A DNA stretch of 64,000 bases from Adiantum capillus-veneris (taxonomy: Eukaryota; Streptophyta; Polypodiopsida; Polypodiales; Pteridaceae): positions 32,319,209-32,383,208 of the forward strand of contig CM043971.1 in assembly GCA_014529385.2 (NCBI GenBank), in the 5' to 3' direction. Each line of letters starts with the position of its first letter. Position 1 is the first letter of the stretch. The position numbers were made by a program, and so were the translations under genes. The notes below the pieces were generated by a model, which saw nothing but the letters and a program-made list of their open reading frames with translations, did not search any database and was not told the DNA's origin. Below are positions 10,625 through 21,259 of the stretch, one piece after another.

Positions 10625-11572
10625 TGTTAGGTGCAACGGAATGAATGTTTGCGCTTTGCTCAAGATGAGTGCTCCGAATTGTGCTCAAGGTTCCTTTTAG
10701 TTCTTATGGAAGGGAGAGCCTTCCGTTCTTAATGGCATGTGCTATGATCACAAACAAAGTGAATGGACATTGTGCGTGCAAGTGTATAAGACTGAGAGAT
10801 AGAGAGAGAAGAGAGATACGACACCAGAGACGTTGTAAAACCCTCCTCCGAAGGCCCCACTCTTGTCGGCGAGAGTGGTCTACTTATTGATTGCACAAAG
10901 TGGTACAATGCGGATGCAATGGACTGATGCAACTTGGGACTATGCCGATGACGACGACGACTTTAGGGCTGAAATCTGTGGTCTTCTATCTGCTGAATTT
11001 CGAGGCTGTTTCGGTGGCTGAAATTGACTGTTTTGGCTGCGTTTTTATGGCTGAAAATGGGGGTTCTTCTGCAACCAACTAGGGCTGAATCTGCTGCTTC
11101 TAATGCTTGCTGAAAACGCTGTACATTTGCTGCAATAAGGCAACGCCAGGAGTTCCTCATGGGGTTCTACTGAGAAGGTGCCTGTTGAGCATGTGCTCAT
11201 GCTGTCGCTTCTGCCAGAAAGTGCTAACTTGGGTTTGCTTATATATTAACTTAGCAAAATTGCCCTACCTACTTTTGTTGGAAAGTCACTTAAAAATAAT
11301 AAGTGAAAAATACCAAAAATAGGGAAAATAGGCTAAATGCATTGGAAAATTCCCTTGACTGAATCTGATGGATTCTGAAGGGAATACTGATGATCATGCT
11401 GTGTGCAAACAGAGGATATGCATCTACACTAAGTGACTGGGCATGCACGGCCTACGAATAGACTCACAAAAGTGCCAGATCACTTTCTATTCTAGACTTG
11501 ACTGGACTGATTGAACCCTTATCATGGTGTAGCTTGTCCACGGACACATAGGGTTGGATGTGTCACGTGACA
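10625..11572 (-). repeat. T1 3' LTR (shortened)
   Basis: Pairs with 13621-14841 at high identity but lacks the segment equivalent to about 14137-14409. On the minus strand it starts TGTCACGTGACAC and carries TATATAAGC near 11240. Frames inside it are repeated in the other LTR and are not genes. Confidence 0.85.
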
Positions 11573-11590
11573 TCCCCTCCTTTTCAAAGT
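11573..11590 (-). promoter_or_regulatory. T1 polypurine tract
   Basis: The minus strand reads AAAAGGAGGGGA immediately before the 3' LTR, the plus-strand priming site of the element. Confidence 0.7.
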
Positions 11591-11922
11591 GAGGTACTGG
11601 TATTGAACTGTATGGCATCGAGGGAGATCGCCAATAGCATCCAGAATCCTGGAAGGGACTCTTCGCCGGCCCACTCTGATGTGTGGGTCGTGCGGTACTT
11701 GAACTTCATAAAGGTCTGCAACGCTTGCTTCTTTGGGCCGCGCCGAAAGCAAGACAAAGTCTTCTGTGGCTCCTTTGATGCTTCAACTTCGTCTAGAGAT
11801 CTGCTTCTTTCTTCTTCAAGAATCTCCATGGCTGAAAATTCCTGAAACCACCTCCAACACAAAACCATGAACATACCCATTTCATGTAAAGTGAAGGAAA
11901 AAAATATTGTCTTCCTCAAAGA

Positions 11923-13148
11923 CTATGCATGCAATGTAGATGAACAAAGAGACGGAGTGCCAAACCGTTCACCACATACACGCAAACAATGAGATCGAAT
12001 CTTTCTCTTATGATCTAGAGCAATCAACTGTGGCAATTGATAACGGAAATGCCCATGCTTGGTGCTCACACTTTCATGTGCTCGTTCGGAAACTGTGTCA
12101 TGCCAAGGAAGAGACATGGAATGTGACTTCCTCACATACATACTTTCAGCTTTTCATGAAAAATCCGCATACATTCGTGCTCATCCATGAGAGAAACGTG
12201 CTCAACATACAATATGTCATGCTTAGGAAAAGGGATCACATAAAGATGCTGACTAAAATACAGGAAACGATCACGAATGAAACACTCGAACAATGCGTGC
12301 GTATCAATCATGCGAACACATAATACTTTCTGTAAGGGTTCTTTGGACCTAGGCTCGAGAGCCAAGATCGCTTCTTCATGAATGATCGAATCGTCCTGTG
12401 GGGTTTCTTTGGACCTCGACTCGAAAGCAAAGATCGGTTCTTCGTGATTGATCGAATCTACAACGAGGTTAGCTTTGCAAGAAAAAGCATCCACTAACAC
12501 ATCATCCTTGTGAACAATCACATCTTCTTCTGTAACTGATCATGCTCGTGAGAAATCACATCTTGATCATGCAAATCATCATACTTGTCATTGGCATCCA
12601 AATCATCATGCTTAGCAATATCATTCAAATCATCATGCTTATCTTTGTCATCCAAATCGTGGTGCTCATCATTGTCAATCAAAACATCATGCAAGTCATT
12701 GTCAATCAAATCATCATCATGCTTCACACAATCATGCAAATCCTTTGTCATGCTTGGGAGAAGAAGAAATTGAGAGAGTCTCCTATTCCTGATCCTGTTG
12801 AATCTGTGCCTGCATTTGAGAAAAGAGTCGCAACATCTCTTGCACTATTGCTTTGTTCTCGCGATCAAATCTTGCTTGACTTTCTTTTTCTTGCAAGTCG
12901 CACTTACGTTCTATGGCTGCCATGTCTTCTTCGTAGTCACGATCTATGGCGGCCATTTCTTCTTCATAGGCCTTTCTTTCTACTTCTCTTTCTTGGTCCA
13001 ACTCCTCCATAGGAGTTAGTGCAATCCTTGACGTAGATGGGGAAGGGGGAGGGTCGGAAAAACCTCATGGTGGGGAAAATTCTTCTTCGTCTCTCTCATG
13101 CTCATCACCTCCAAGCGAAGTATCTATTCCGCTTCGAGTGATGACCAT
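11923..13148 (-). pseudogene. T1 protein: MVITRS start, coiled coil, Asp/His repeats, conserved tail
   Basis: The frame opens at ATG 13148 (MVITRSGIDTSLGGDEHER), is stopped once by TGA (GGA in T2), then runs as a charged coiled coil (EELDQEREVERKAYEEEMAAIDRDYEED...) to about 12783. After a stop and shift come Asp/His-rich imperfect repeats (KHDDL units, 12751-12518). Then comes a 130-codon segment (12521-12132) whose VDSINHEE and HALFECFIRD words recur in T2, and a tail (12141-11923). The MVITRS start and position after the primer site resemble gag, but no capsid or zinc-knuckle motif is visible. Function unknown. The copy is inactive, with several stops and shifts. Confidence 0.55.
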
Positions 13149-13607
13149 TTTGCAATCGTGGGTTCTTATGGTCTTGGGTTCTTAAGTTCACGAGGGTTCT
13201 TATGGTCTTTGGTTCTTAAGTTCACGAGGAACTTGGGTTCTTGGGGGTCTTGGTTCTTGAGGATCTTGAGGTTTTCTTTTGCTTGCAAATTGCGTTTGAG
13301 AAGGATCTTCTCTTCACTCGAGTTCTACTCTTTTCCGCGGGCAACCCCTTGGTGGCCTTGCGCTCACACCAAGGTTGCTTTTTCCCACCTCACGTTGATT
13401 GGCCGGCCGCTACGTGCACAGTCCGCTCTCAATGAGTGAAAAGAGACACAAGGGGAGGCTGGACAAGCCCTTCTTTCTTGGGATTCCTGTCACTCAACAA
13501 AACACGATTAGGAATCGACACGCCCAATCGAACTTGGGTTCGTGCGACCTCAACAAGCAAAAAAATTCTTGTGGTTCTTTCCTTGAGTGATGCAGAACAC
13601 TGCCAAA

Positions 13608-13619
13608 GCTCTGATACCA
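13608..13619 (-). promoter_or_regulatory. T1 primer-binding site (initiator tRNA-Met)
   Basis: The minus strand reads TGGTATCAGAGC one base inside the 5' LTR. Confidence 0.85.
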
Positions 13620-13620
13620 A

Positions 13621-14841
13621 TGTTAGGTGCAGCGGAATGAATGTTTGCGCTTTGCTCAAGATGAGTGCTCCGAACTGTGCTCAAGGTTCCTTTTAGTTCT
13701 TATGGAAGGGAGAGCCTTCTGTTCTTAATGGCATGTGCTATGATCACAAACAAAGTGAATGGACATTGTGCGTGCAAGTGTATGAGACTGAGAGATAGAG
13801 AGAGAAGAGAGATACGACACCAGAGACGACGTAAAACCCTCCTCCGAAGGCCCCACTCTCGTTGGCGAGAGTGGTCTACTTATTGATTTCACAAATTGGC
13901 ACAATGCGGATGCAATGGACTAATGCAACTTGGGACTATGCCGATGACGACGACGACTTTAGGGCTGAAATCTGTGGTCTTCTATCTGTTGAATTTCGGG
14001 GCTGTGTCGGTGGCTGAAAATGACTGTTTTGGCTGCGTTTTTATGGCTGAAAATGAGGGTTCTTCTGCAACCAACTAGGGCTGACTCTGCTGCTTCTAAT
14101 GCTTGCTGAAAACGCTGTACATCTGTTGCAATAAGGCCGAAAACCAAAAACACTGAGGCTGATGTGTAGCGTTAGTAAAACGCTAGACCAAATCTGGGAC
14201 TGAAGCTGAAATCCAAAAATGCTGACTTGTCTGGTGGTGTTAGTGAAAACGCTGGCTGTTCTGATGTGCTGGCGATGGTGCAACTGCAAACGCCAGGGCT
14301 TGGGGGATTGTTGGCGAGGATCTGGGCTGAAATTGCCAAGGGCTAGTTGGGGATGCTGATGGAATCCAAAAACGCTGGCTGTTCTTCTATGGCGAGGATG
14401 GAGGAACCAAAAACGCCAGGAGTTCCTGCTGGGGTTTTGCTGAGAAGGTGCCTGTTGAGCATGTGCTCATGTTGCTTCTTTTGCCAGAAAGTGCTAACTT
14501 GGGTTTGCTTATATATTAACTTAGCAAAATTGCCCTACCTACTTTTGTTGGAAAGTCACTTAAAAATAATAAGTGAAAAATACCAAAAATAGGGAAAATA
14601 GGCTAAATGCACTGGAAAATTTCCTTGACTGAATCTGATGTATTTTGAAGGGAATACTGATGATCACGCTGTGTGCAACCAGAGGATATGCATCTACACT
14701 AAGTGACTGGGCATGCACGGTCTACGAATAGACTCACAAAAGTGCCAGATCACTTCTAATCTAGACTTGAGTGGACTAAGTGAACCCTGATCATGGTGTA
14801 GCTTGTCCACGGACACATAGGGTTGGATGTGTCACATGACA
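13621..14841 (-). repeat. T1 5' LTR
   Basis: 1221 bp. It contains many GCTGAAAACGCT-type words shared with the T2 LTRs, and TATATAAGC on the minus strand near 14510. Ends match TG..CA. Confidence 0.85.
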
Positions 14842-14846
14842 TGCAC

Positions 14847-15818
14847 AATACCACATTTTAGCATGCGCACTTAGTTGTGTGTGAACCACCTCTTATCCTT
14901 GCGTCTATATATTAAATGACTTTTCACATTCGCAATGGTGGGGTTGTTTTTGTTGCTGCTCGACCCAGCCTTTTGAAGTTTTTTCCACTTATATAAGGGG
15001 CCCTTTGGGTGCTAGAGACAACAGAAGACACAAGAGATGCAGTAGCACTGAGCAGTACGCGCAGGACCCAACAGATCTCCAACGTTTTCTCGGCATGAAA
15101 CAACGTTTTCAGTCCTTGAGCAGCAGCATTTTCAGCAAGAATAGTCAGCGATTCAGCCTATGATCGCCATCTGATTTCACCCCCTAGCCTCGTCATGGTT
15201 GCAGATTCTAGCCATCAACATTGCTAGCGGTTTCAGCATTTAGCCATAGCCTCCTCCTCGTCGTCGTCGACACAACAACCCAACATCTAGCAACCCTTGT
15301 GTTCGGCTTGGCTCCTGCCTAGCTCAGCATAGGTATCCTTAGTACCCGTAGTACCCCTCAATACCTTGTTGTCGTTGTCGTTGTCATTGTTGTCGACACT
15401 GAATCCATTAGTACCTCGTCGTCGTCGTCGACACAGAATCCATCAGTCGTCATCGACACAGAACCCATCAATACCTCGTCGTCGTCGTCCAAAAGCCATC
15501 AGAACGTCATCATCGTCGACATAGAACCCATCAATATCTCAGCACCCCTCATTACCGCGTAGTACCTCAGTACCCCACAATACCCCTCAGTACCCATCGG
15601 TACCTCAGCACCCCGAAGTACCCATGGGCCATCAGTACCTTAAGTACCCGCAATATTCCTCAGCATCTACAGCCATACCCAGCATCAATAGCATCAAGTA
15701 TCCATAAGTAGCTCGGCATTTAGTCATTGTATCAGCATTGTGCAAGAATAAAGAAAGTACTTGCTCTGGCAACAAAGCACAGGGGCCCTTGAGGGTTTGG
15801 GACCGGATATGCCGTGTC

Positions 15819-15853
<35 letters not shown>

Positions 15854-15957
15854 GTTCAGTTCAGTTCATGTCTTTCAAGTGAAGTAAAGTGTCCCTTGTG
15901 TTTGTGCAGAGTACTAGATCTGAGCTAAATCCTTAATCTCTTCCGCTGCACATGACA
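14847..15957 (+). repeat. R2 right LTR, part downstream of T1
   Basis: Matches the left LTR from about 8150 to 9807, including the TATA box (about 14990), the CAGTACC-rich segment (about 15340-15680) and the CT tract near 15822-15850. The other piece is 10483-10624. Confidence 0.75.
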
Positions 15958-16150
15958 TTACCTTTCACTTTCCTTTCCTTGTGAGCCAGGACTTGTTCCG
16001 GAATGAGTATCTCTTTCGTCTCTTCCACTACTGGTTGCTCAACTGGCTCCCTGTCCACAGACACTCACCTTTGAAAAGTCTCAATAGACTCACATGAAAT
16101 GCATTGTGAATCTTCCAAGTATTTGGTAACTTCAGTCTGAAGAATATAGG
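15958..16150 (-). pseudogene. Ty3/gypsy integrase C-terminus, part 2
   Basis: The minus-strand sequence matches the integrase-chromodomain linker of G1 (31135-31320) and G2 (54010-54180): a KLPNTWKIHNAFHVSLL-like phrase, then an acidic segment. Directly after TTACC it continues the fragment at 7810-7961. The rest of that gypsy element is gone. Confidence 0.65.
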
Positions 16151-16672
16151 TACAAGGCTTAAATTCTCGTTCTCATTTCATCCACATCGCCCACGTGCCT
16201 TGGGGTACTTGCGTCTGCGTCCTTTACCTGCAGCTCCCCCTGCGTGTCAGATTTGTTCCTCACGCCTTAGGTTGCACGTGGCCAACGAACTAAAGGGGTC
16301 TTTCCTCTCCTCCTCTTCTACCGTAACCCTAGAATCTTTCCGAGTGCTATCTCGTGTGTGTCGTTTTATTGTTTCCTCTGTATTAACTTTTTTCCTATGA
16401 ACACTTATTCTTTCATTATTTTTCTTATGTGTTGTCTGTTTGTTGAGAATGGTTGTGGCTTTCTTTGTTTGTGTCTGATGTGTGTTTTAATTTCCTGCAT
16501 GCATGTTTATCTGCATGTGTTCTACCTGTCTGCTTGCGGGTGGTGTGGGTGTGTGTATGGTTGCATGCTGTATGTTTTCTGCTTGTATTTTTGTTAAATT
16601 CCCTCTTTTTAGAGCAGTAGGCTGAGGCGTTAAGGGCTTGTGGTGGTTAGGGTTGGGTGGTGGGAACCTATA
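16151..16672. other. No gene recognised
   Basis: Contains a CT-rich segment and a G/T-rich segment. Frames in this stretch (for example near 16358-16597) are Cys/Phe-rich and unrelated to any family I recognise. Confidence 0.35.
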
Positions 16673-17120
16673 TGTCAAGATTGTGAGTATGTTAACAACA
16701 ATACATCTACTCCTAGTTGCAGATACGCGAAGTGCCATGCCAAGGAGGACCCCTGCGCTTGGATGGTCACACCTCTTCGCTCAAGAGATGTGCCTCTTCG
16801 CCAAAGCCACACTCCTTCGATGATTGGTCACACCCCTTTGCTCTACGGTTGCGACTCTTCGCCCAATGGTTGCAGCTCTTCGCCGAAAGGATGTGTCTTT
16901 ACATCTAAAGTCACGTCTCTCCACGAGGAGACATGTCTTTTCATTTGTGTCTCTTCGTCTCCTATATAAGGACCCTATTTTACTTAGTTTCAAGCAGTCA
17001 ATCATTCAATCAATCAAACACAGAGTCTTCTAAAGTCTTGTTTTTGAGTTCAATTCAAGTTTCTTAAGTCTTAATTATGAGTTTAAGTACTTAATTAAGG
17101 ATTAGCACCTAGAATCCTTA
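16673..17120 (+). repeat. Element E 5' LTR
   Basis: Its first about 160 bp match 20699-20860. It holds a run of imperfect CTCTTCGCC../GGTCACACC repeats (about 16760-16900) before the TATA box. The apparent 3' boundary (CCTTA) lacks the usual CA, so the exact end is uncertain. Confidence 0.7.
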
Positions 17121-17121
17121 G

Positions 17122-17133
17122 TGGTATCAGAGC
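17122..17133 (+). promoter_or_regulatory. Element E primer-binding site (initiator tRNA-Met)
   Basis: TGGTATCAGAGC one base after the LTR end. A C-rich run follows at about 17190-17208. Confidence 0.85.
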
Positions 17134-18282
17134 AATTTTTTTCCCGAGACCCAAAGGTTGTGAGCCTCTCACCCTTGCCACTACCCTTCCCCCCCCCCCC
17201 CCCCCCCTCCCCTCTTTCCCGGAGTTGCATGGAAGCAGAAGAACGGTGGTACACACAGGCTTGCGAGCATATGAGGTAACATGAATCTTTTTGTTCCAAT
17301 TCTCTAAATAAAAAGACAGCACAGAGATGTGTGTGGGTGTGGCGTACCTGAACAGCTCGCACCCCTTCGTCAAGTTACAACTCTTGGCACCCGTGTGCTC
17401 GCACCCTTTCATGTGAACGGGCACACTCCCGGCAGGCAGTGTCTCCTTGTTGGCTTGACACCCCTTCGCGATGCCTCCTCGCCAAGCGTTGCCTTTTTAC
17501 GCTGCCATCAGCCTTGCACTGGCTGCTTGTGACGCTTCGTAGTGTTTGTTTTCACGCAAAGTAAAATACCCAGCAGCGTTAAATCAAAAGGCCCTTAATT
17601 TTCCAAGTTGGCTGGTCAGCAACCCATTAATGGGTTAATGTGAACACCCTTCTTAGGACCCACAACCTCCTGCAAACTTTTATGTTAAAAAATGGCCTAC
17701 TTGGCAAGTCCTTTCACAGAGCACTGAAACACTGGCTGAGAGTTTTGCAAATTCTAAACGCTGGCTGCTGATATTCTGAAACGCTGGCCTGAAATCTGTA
17801 CCTCTTCACTGGCTGAAAACATCCATGCTGGCAGCTTTTGTTTACGTAAGAGACTAACAACATTAAACCATTAAAAACATAGCCCACAATTTCAATGCCA
17901 AGTGGCCGGCCAAAGTGGGTTGGCCTGTCCCAATTTTTTAAAGCCAGTGTGGATACACTTATACTTTTAAAACAACTCCCATGAGCTTACGTTAAAAAAA
18001 TAATTAAATTACGGTGCCTCTCCCTTGCTCTGCTCTGTGCGCACCTTCTCTACGCAAGACATTTCGCACACATGGCTGACGCGAACGAGTACATGAAATT
18101 CCTCGATGAAATTTTGAGGGTGAATTTCTCTACTCAGAGCCGGAAGTGATAATTATTCCCGACTTCCCGACTCTAGAGAGCGAACTTATTCCAGAGGCAT
18201 TTTCCGCTCACGGAGCACCCGTCCCAGAACCTGTTCCCGACCAAGAGCTTGCACCCGTTCGAGTTCCTTTTGAGACGTAACC
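17134..18282 (+). other. Element E leader, no clear gene
   Basis: Contains the short frame starting ATG 18072 (MADANEYMKFLDEIL), which stops after about 25 codons and may be the original gag start. The 17700-17830 part has AACGCTGGCTGAAA words like those in the T1/T2 LTRs. Confidence 0.4.
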
Positions 18283-19267
18283 ATGCCGAATTCTCAGGAC
18301 GGAGGTGGTCAATCTGACGATGCCCTTACTGTTATAAAGGAGTGGATGGCAACACTTTCCATAAGCCTCGCATCACTTGACACTCGCTTAGATGAGATGC
18401 AGACGCAAAACACTTCTCGAAGTCGTCCTGCTGTTTCTCGGACTACTAATGCAGCATTTTCAACACCTTCTTCCGAAGCTTCAGTGGACGAACCAAACGA
18501 ACCAGATCCAACTGAAGAGGTAGACAATTGCGAACTTCAATTACTTTCCAAAATTTTTTAATGCTGCACAGAAGAAGAAGCTTGATGTTAAATTGTCGGA
18601 ACCACACATTGGTCGCCGCGACAAGCACGTGCTGGACTAATGGCTGTTCAAAATGGAGGTTTACTTATCGAACACGGACTTGATCGAGAGTAAAAAAGTT
18701 GCACTTACTAGTTCTCTACTCAAGGACACAACATTTCTTTGGTGGCAACGACGGGTTGCTGATGGTAAACACACACCTTCTTGGGATGAATTCCGGCGTG
18801 CTATTCGCAAGGGGTTCGAACCTGCCAATGTGGATTTTCATGCCCGGTCCTCTCTTCGCCCCCTAAACCAGACAAGTTCCTTGGCGGCGTACATCATAGA
18901 GTTCCAAAGGCTAACTCTAGAGATAGAGACTCTTAGTCCCTTTGATAAACTTCACAGCTTTATCGACGGACTCGAACCCAACGTGAAGGACGATGTGCAC
19001 AAATACAACCCTACCACCTTGGATGCTGCAATTCGGTATGTGGAGCATCTCGGCGATAATCAGCACCCTACACGGAATTTTCTCCCTGGTGACAGAGCTT
19101 CAAATAGCGCTCGCTTTTCACAGTGCGATCGTAGAGACAACAATAGCCAAAGTCAACAACATCAGTCTCAGTTCATACAGCAAGCCACATCATCTTATTC
19201 AATTTTGAGTCTCTTCTCAAGAACGATAATCTCAAAGCAGATCTTCTTCAAATGTTCCTCCACTTGA
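18283..19267 (+). pseudogene. Element E gag capsid region
   Basis: The N-terminal part (18283-18561, starting MPNSQDGGGQSDD) has a Ser/Thr/Pro-rich low-complexity tail. An indel in a T-run near 18553 and a TAA at about 18638 (VLD*WLFKMEV) break the frame. The second part (18653-19267) contains the retrotransposon gag core: DTTFLWWQRR, WDEFRRAIRKGFEPANV, LRPLNQTSSLAAYIIEFQRL and a DKLHSFIDGLEP phrase, in the order expected of the retrotrans_gag family. A one-base shift near 19200 separates it from the zinc knuckle. Capsid protein by family knowledge; this copy cannot make it intact. Confidence 0.75.
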
Positions 19268-19340
19268 TCGTGGTAAAGGATGTGAATTTTCTTAAGATCA
19301 GCAACAAGGCTCTTCGTCAAATACATCTTCAACATCAAAG

Positions 19341-19748
19341 AAAGAAGGATTATGTATAATTTGTGGTGGTGACCATAGATGGTATCAATGTCCAAAGAAA
19401 CCAAATCCATCTAATTCAAAAAGAAATTTCAATGCGAAAACATCATCGAATGTTGAACAACCATATTATGCTAAGGATAAAGAAAAATGTGTGGTCAATA
19501 CGATTTGTGTCTCAGAGGATACGACTATTCTTATGAAGCATGCTCAATGCAATTCTTCAGTTTTGGAGCCTCTCTCAAAGCAAGTTTTGAGCCTTCTTGG
19601 AACACTCAATGGTCGCTCCATCAATATTTTGGTGGACAGCGGATGCTCGAATAATTTCGTCAGCACTCAGATAGTTCAACAGCTTAGCTTACCAACTCAG
19701 AAGACATCTCACTTATATGATGTGGAATCAACAGATGATCAATTTTGA
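19341..19748 (+). pseudogene. Element E zinc knuckle and aspartic protease
   Basis: One open frame of about 135 codons. It begins with a CX2CX3HX4C knuckle (CIICGGDHRWYQC), passes through a Lys/Asn-rich linker and reaches the protease signature ILVDSGCSNNFVS (catalytic Asp in DSG), then QIVQQLSLP. It stops at TGA 19746-19748, and the flap and C-terminal half of the protease (to about 19990) are only traceable through stops. The knuckle would bind genomic RNA and the protease would cut the polyprotein. Confidence 0.7.
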
Positions 19749-20006
19749 CTTGTGATCAGATAGTTCGACAGTTGCAGTTTGAGATTCAAACTTATGCAGA
19801 TCAATTGGATTTCGAAGTCATGCCTTTATCTTATTACGACATGATTTTTGGTCGAATGATCCAGCAATTAGCTTTGGAGGACATACTATCAATTTGTTCA
19901 AAGATGGACGTGAATTGACTTTACACTGGCTTTCTCATGCGGAAAGAGGGATTCAAGCCTCACATGTACAAGTAAACAGCATGATACAGCGGATTATGAA
20001 ACGAAT

Positions 20007-20618
20007 ATGATCCCTGATGCAGATGCAGAAATTATTATTGATGAATTTTTGAATTCATTAATTTCTCCTCAATCAATTGATGCGGACAAGCATGATTTTA
20101 AGCAAGAAGTTTTTTCAAGTAATACTTCGTTACCAGACAAAGATAAGGACATAGTTGCAAATTCCGAGTCTGAAGACGGCTATGCTTTTTTTGATTCTTT
20201 ACTGGATGATGATATGCCAATTGCAAGTCAGGAAGTGACAGTTCCTGAAGACGATTTTGAAGAATTTTGGGATTCATTCTTGGAAGATGATTATGGTCTC
20301 AAGCTAAAATCCTCTCCAGTGATTACTAAAGTTGAAGTTACCCCATCTGAAGAGTACCTTGAGAAGCTTTCCTCTTGCCCAAATATTTCCCCAAGTATTT
20401 CGCAGTTACTGGAAGATTTTGAACCAGAAGTCTTACATCGCATGAAGAATTTTGAAGATCAATCTCTTGTTGCAATCAACTTGATTATGCCAGATTCCTC
20501 TAAAAAGTCTTTGAATAATGCAATGACATGGGATTTAGTAGTCAAAGCAAAAAGGTTTCGCAACAAGCAAAGGTTCAAGACAAAGGTTTCCAATAACTCA
20601 AAGATCGAAGGTTTTTGA
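20007..20618 (+). CDS. Element E acidic 203-aa ORF of unknown function
   Basis: An ATG-started frame of 203 codons, intact although gag and protease upstream are broken. The first about 150 residues are strongly acidic (Asp/Glu runs such as SLLDDDMP, EDDFEEFWDSFLEDD, and repeated FL/DS modules at about 10-20, 58-64 and 86-95). The last about 30 residues are basic (VVKAKRFRNKQRFKTKV). It ends 80 bp before the polypurine tract, where pol should be. I recognise no RT, RNase H or integrase motif and no known domain. It could be a remnant spacer of a polyprotein that lost pol, or a separate accessory protein. It may have been translated as part of a polyprotein, not from its own ATG. Confidence 0.5.
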   Translation: MIPDADAEIIIDEFLNSLISPQSIDADKHDFKQEVFSSNTSLPDKDKDIVANSESEDGYAFFDSLLDDDMPIASQEVTVPEDDFEEFWDSFLEDDYGLKLKSSPVITKVEVTPSEEYLEKLSSCPNISPSISQLLEDFEPEVLHRMKNFEDQSLVAINLIMPDSSKKSLNNAMTWDLVVKAKRFRNKQRFKTKVSNNSKIEGF

Positions 20619-20698
20619 AGATTCAATGCTTTTCCAGAGTTCTATCAATATCAGAAGTCATTTCTTTGACACGAGCTCTCATTTTAAATGGGAGGGAA

Positions 20699-20860
20699 TG
20701 TCACGATTGTGACTATGTTAATAGCAATACATCTACTCCTAGTTGCAGATACGTGAAGTGCCATGCCAAGGAGGACCCCTGCGCTTGGATGGTCACACCT
20801 CTTCGCTCAAGAGATGTGCCTCTTCGCCAAGAGCCACACTCCTTTGACGACTGGTCACAC
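20699..20860 (+). repeat. Element E 3' LTR, truncated
   Basis: Starts TGTCACGATTGTGAC after the polypurine tract and matches the first 160 bp of the 5' LTR. It then breaks off at GGTCACAC and joins the duplicated region at 20890. Confidence 0.75.
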
Positions 20861-20892
20861 ATGGTATATTTGCGGTGGTGATGTTCCTTCTT

Positions 20893-21189
20893 CTGGGAGG
20901 CGTCGTGATACAGGCCTTAGAGACCTCGAGTTGGCTTTCGAAGATTCTTTGGTGGAGTTTTCGAGCTCCTCGTGGAGTTTTGGGTGGCTGCTTTCTGCTG
21001 TAGATCTTTGCTACCTTCTTCCCTTCCCTCTTCCTAGTTTTTGTAGTGTCATCCATCTTTTGTAACTATACCATTGGTAGTTTTCCCCTATGGTTTGTGG
21101 TGGTTGAATATCTTAGGGGTTTTTTCAATATTAGATCTGTGGTGATTTGCTTGAATGTGTGCTACTTAGCTATGTGTGCTACTTAGCAC

Positions 21190-21259
<70 letters not shown>

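Larger units (their letters stand above)
10625..14841 (-). mobile_element. T1: non-autonomous LTR retrotransposon, TSD TGCAC
   Basis: It reads on the minus strand. The 5' LTR is 13621-14841, the primer site 13608-13619, the internal part 11573-13620, the polypurine tract just inside 11573-11590 and the 3' LTR 10625-11572. TGCAC flanks both ends (10620-10624 and 14842-14846). The unoccupied equivalent of the target is visible in the left LTR of R2 around 8098-8160, which proves the insertion. The 3' LTR lacks about 270 bp present in the 5' LTR. The internal part has no protease, RT or integrase. It encodes the decayed coiled-coil/Asp-His-rich protein listed separately. Confidence 0.85.
7962..15957 (+). 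mobile_element. R2: non-autonomous LTR retrotransposon, split by T1
   Basis: The left LTR is 7962-9807, the primer site 9809-9820 and the internal part only about 670 bp (9808-10482). The right LTR is 10483-10624 plus 14847-15957, separated by the T1 insertion. The outer flanks carry the 5-bp duplication TTACC (7957-7961 and 15958-15962), and the host is a gypsy chromodomain. Both LTRs have TATATAAGGGGCC (about 8256 and 14990) and end CATGACA. The right LTR lacks the first about 20 bp and is several hundred bp shorter, so deletions have occurred. There is no gag or pol, so it must depend on another element. Confidence 0.75.
16673..20860 (+). mobile_element. Element E: gag-protease LTR retrotransposon lacking RT/integrase
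   Basis: The 5' LTR is about 16673-17120 (start TGTCAAGATTGTGAG), with TATATAAG at 16963-16970. The primer site is 17122-17133. gag with zinc knuckle and protease follow, then an acidic ORF. A polypurine tract (TGGGAGGGAA, ending 20698) precedes a 3' LTR that is cut off at 20860. No RT, RNase H or integrase motif lies between protease and polypurine tract. Elements with gag but no pol are known in plants (TR-GAG type), and this would be such an element. The 3' LTR truncation prevents a target-duplication check. Confidence 0.75.

Noticed and set aside
12542-13012. 156-codon Ile/Leu-rich plus-strand frame
   Set aside because: It is the complement of the Asp/His-rich and coiled-coil region of T1, hence hydrophobic by complementarity.
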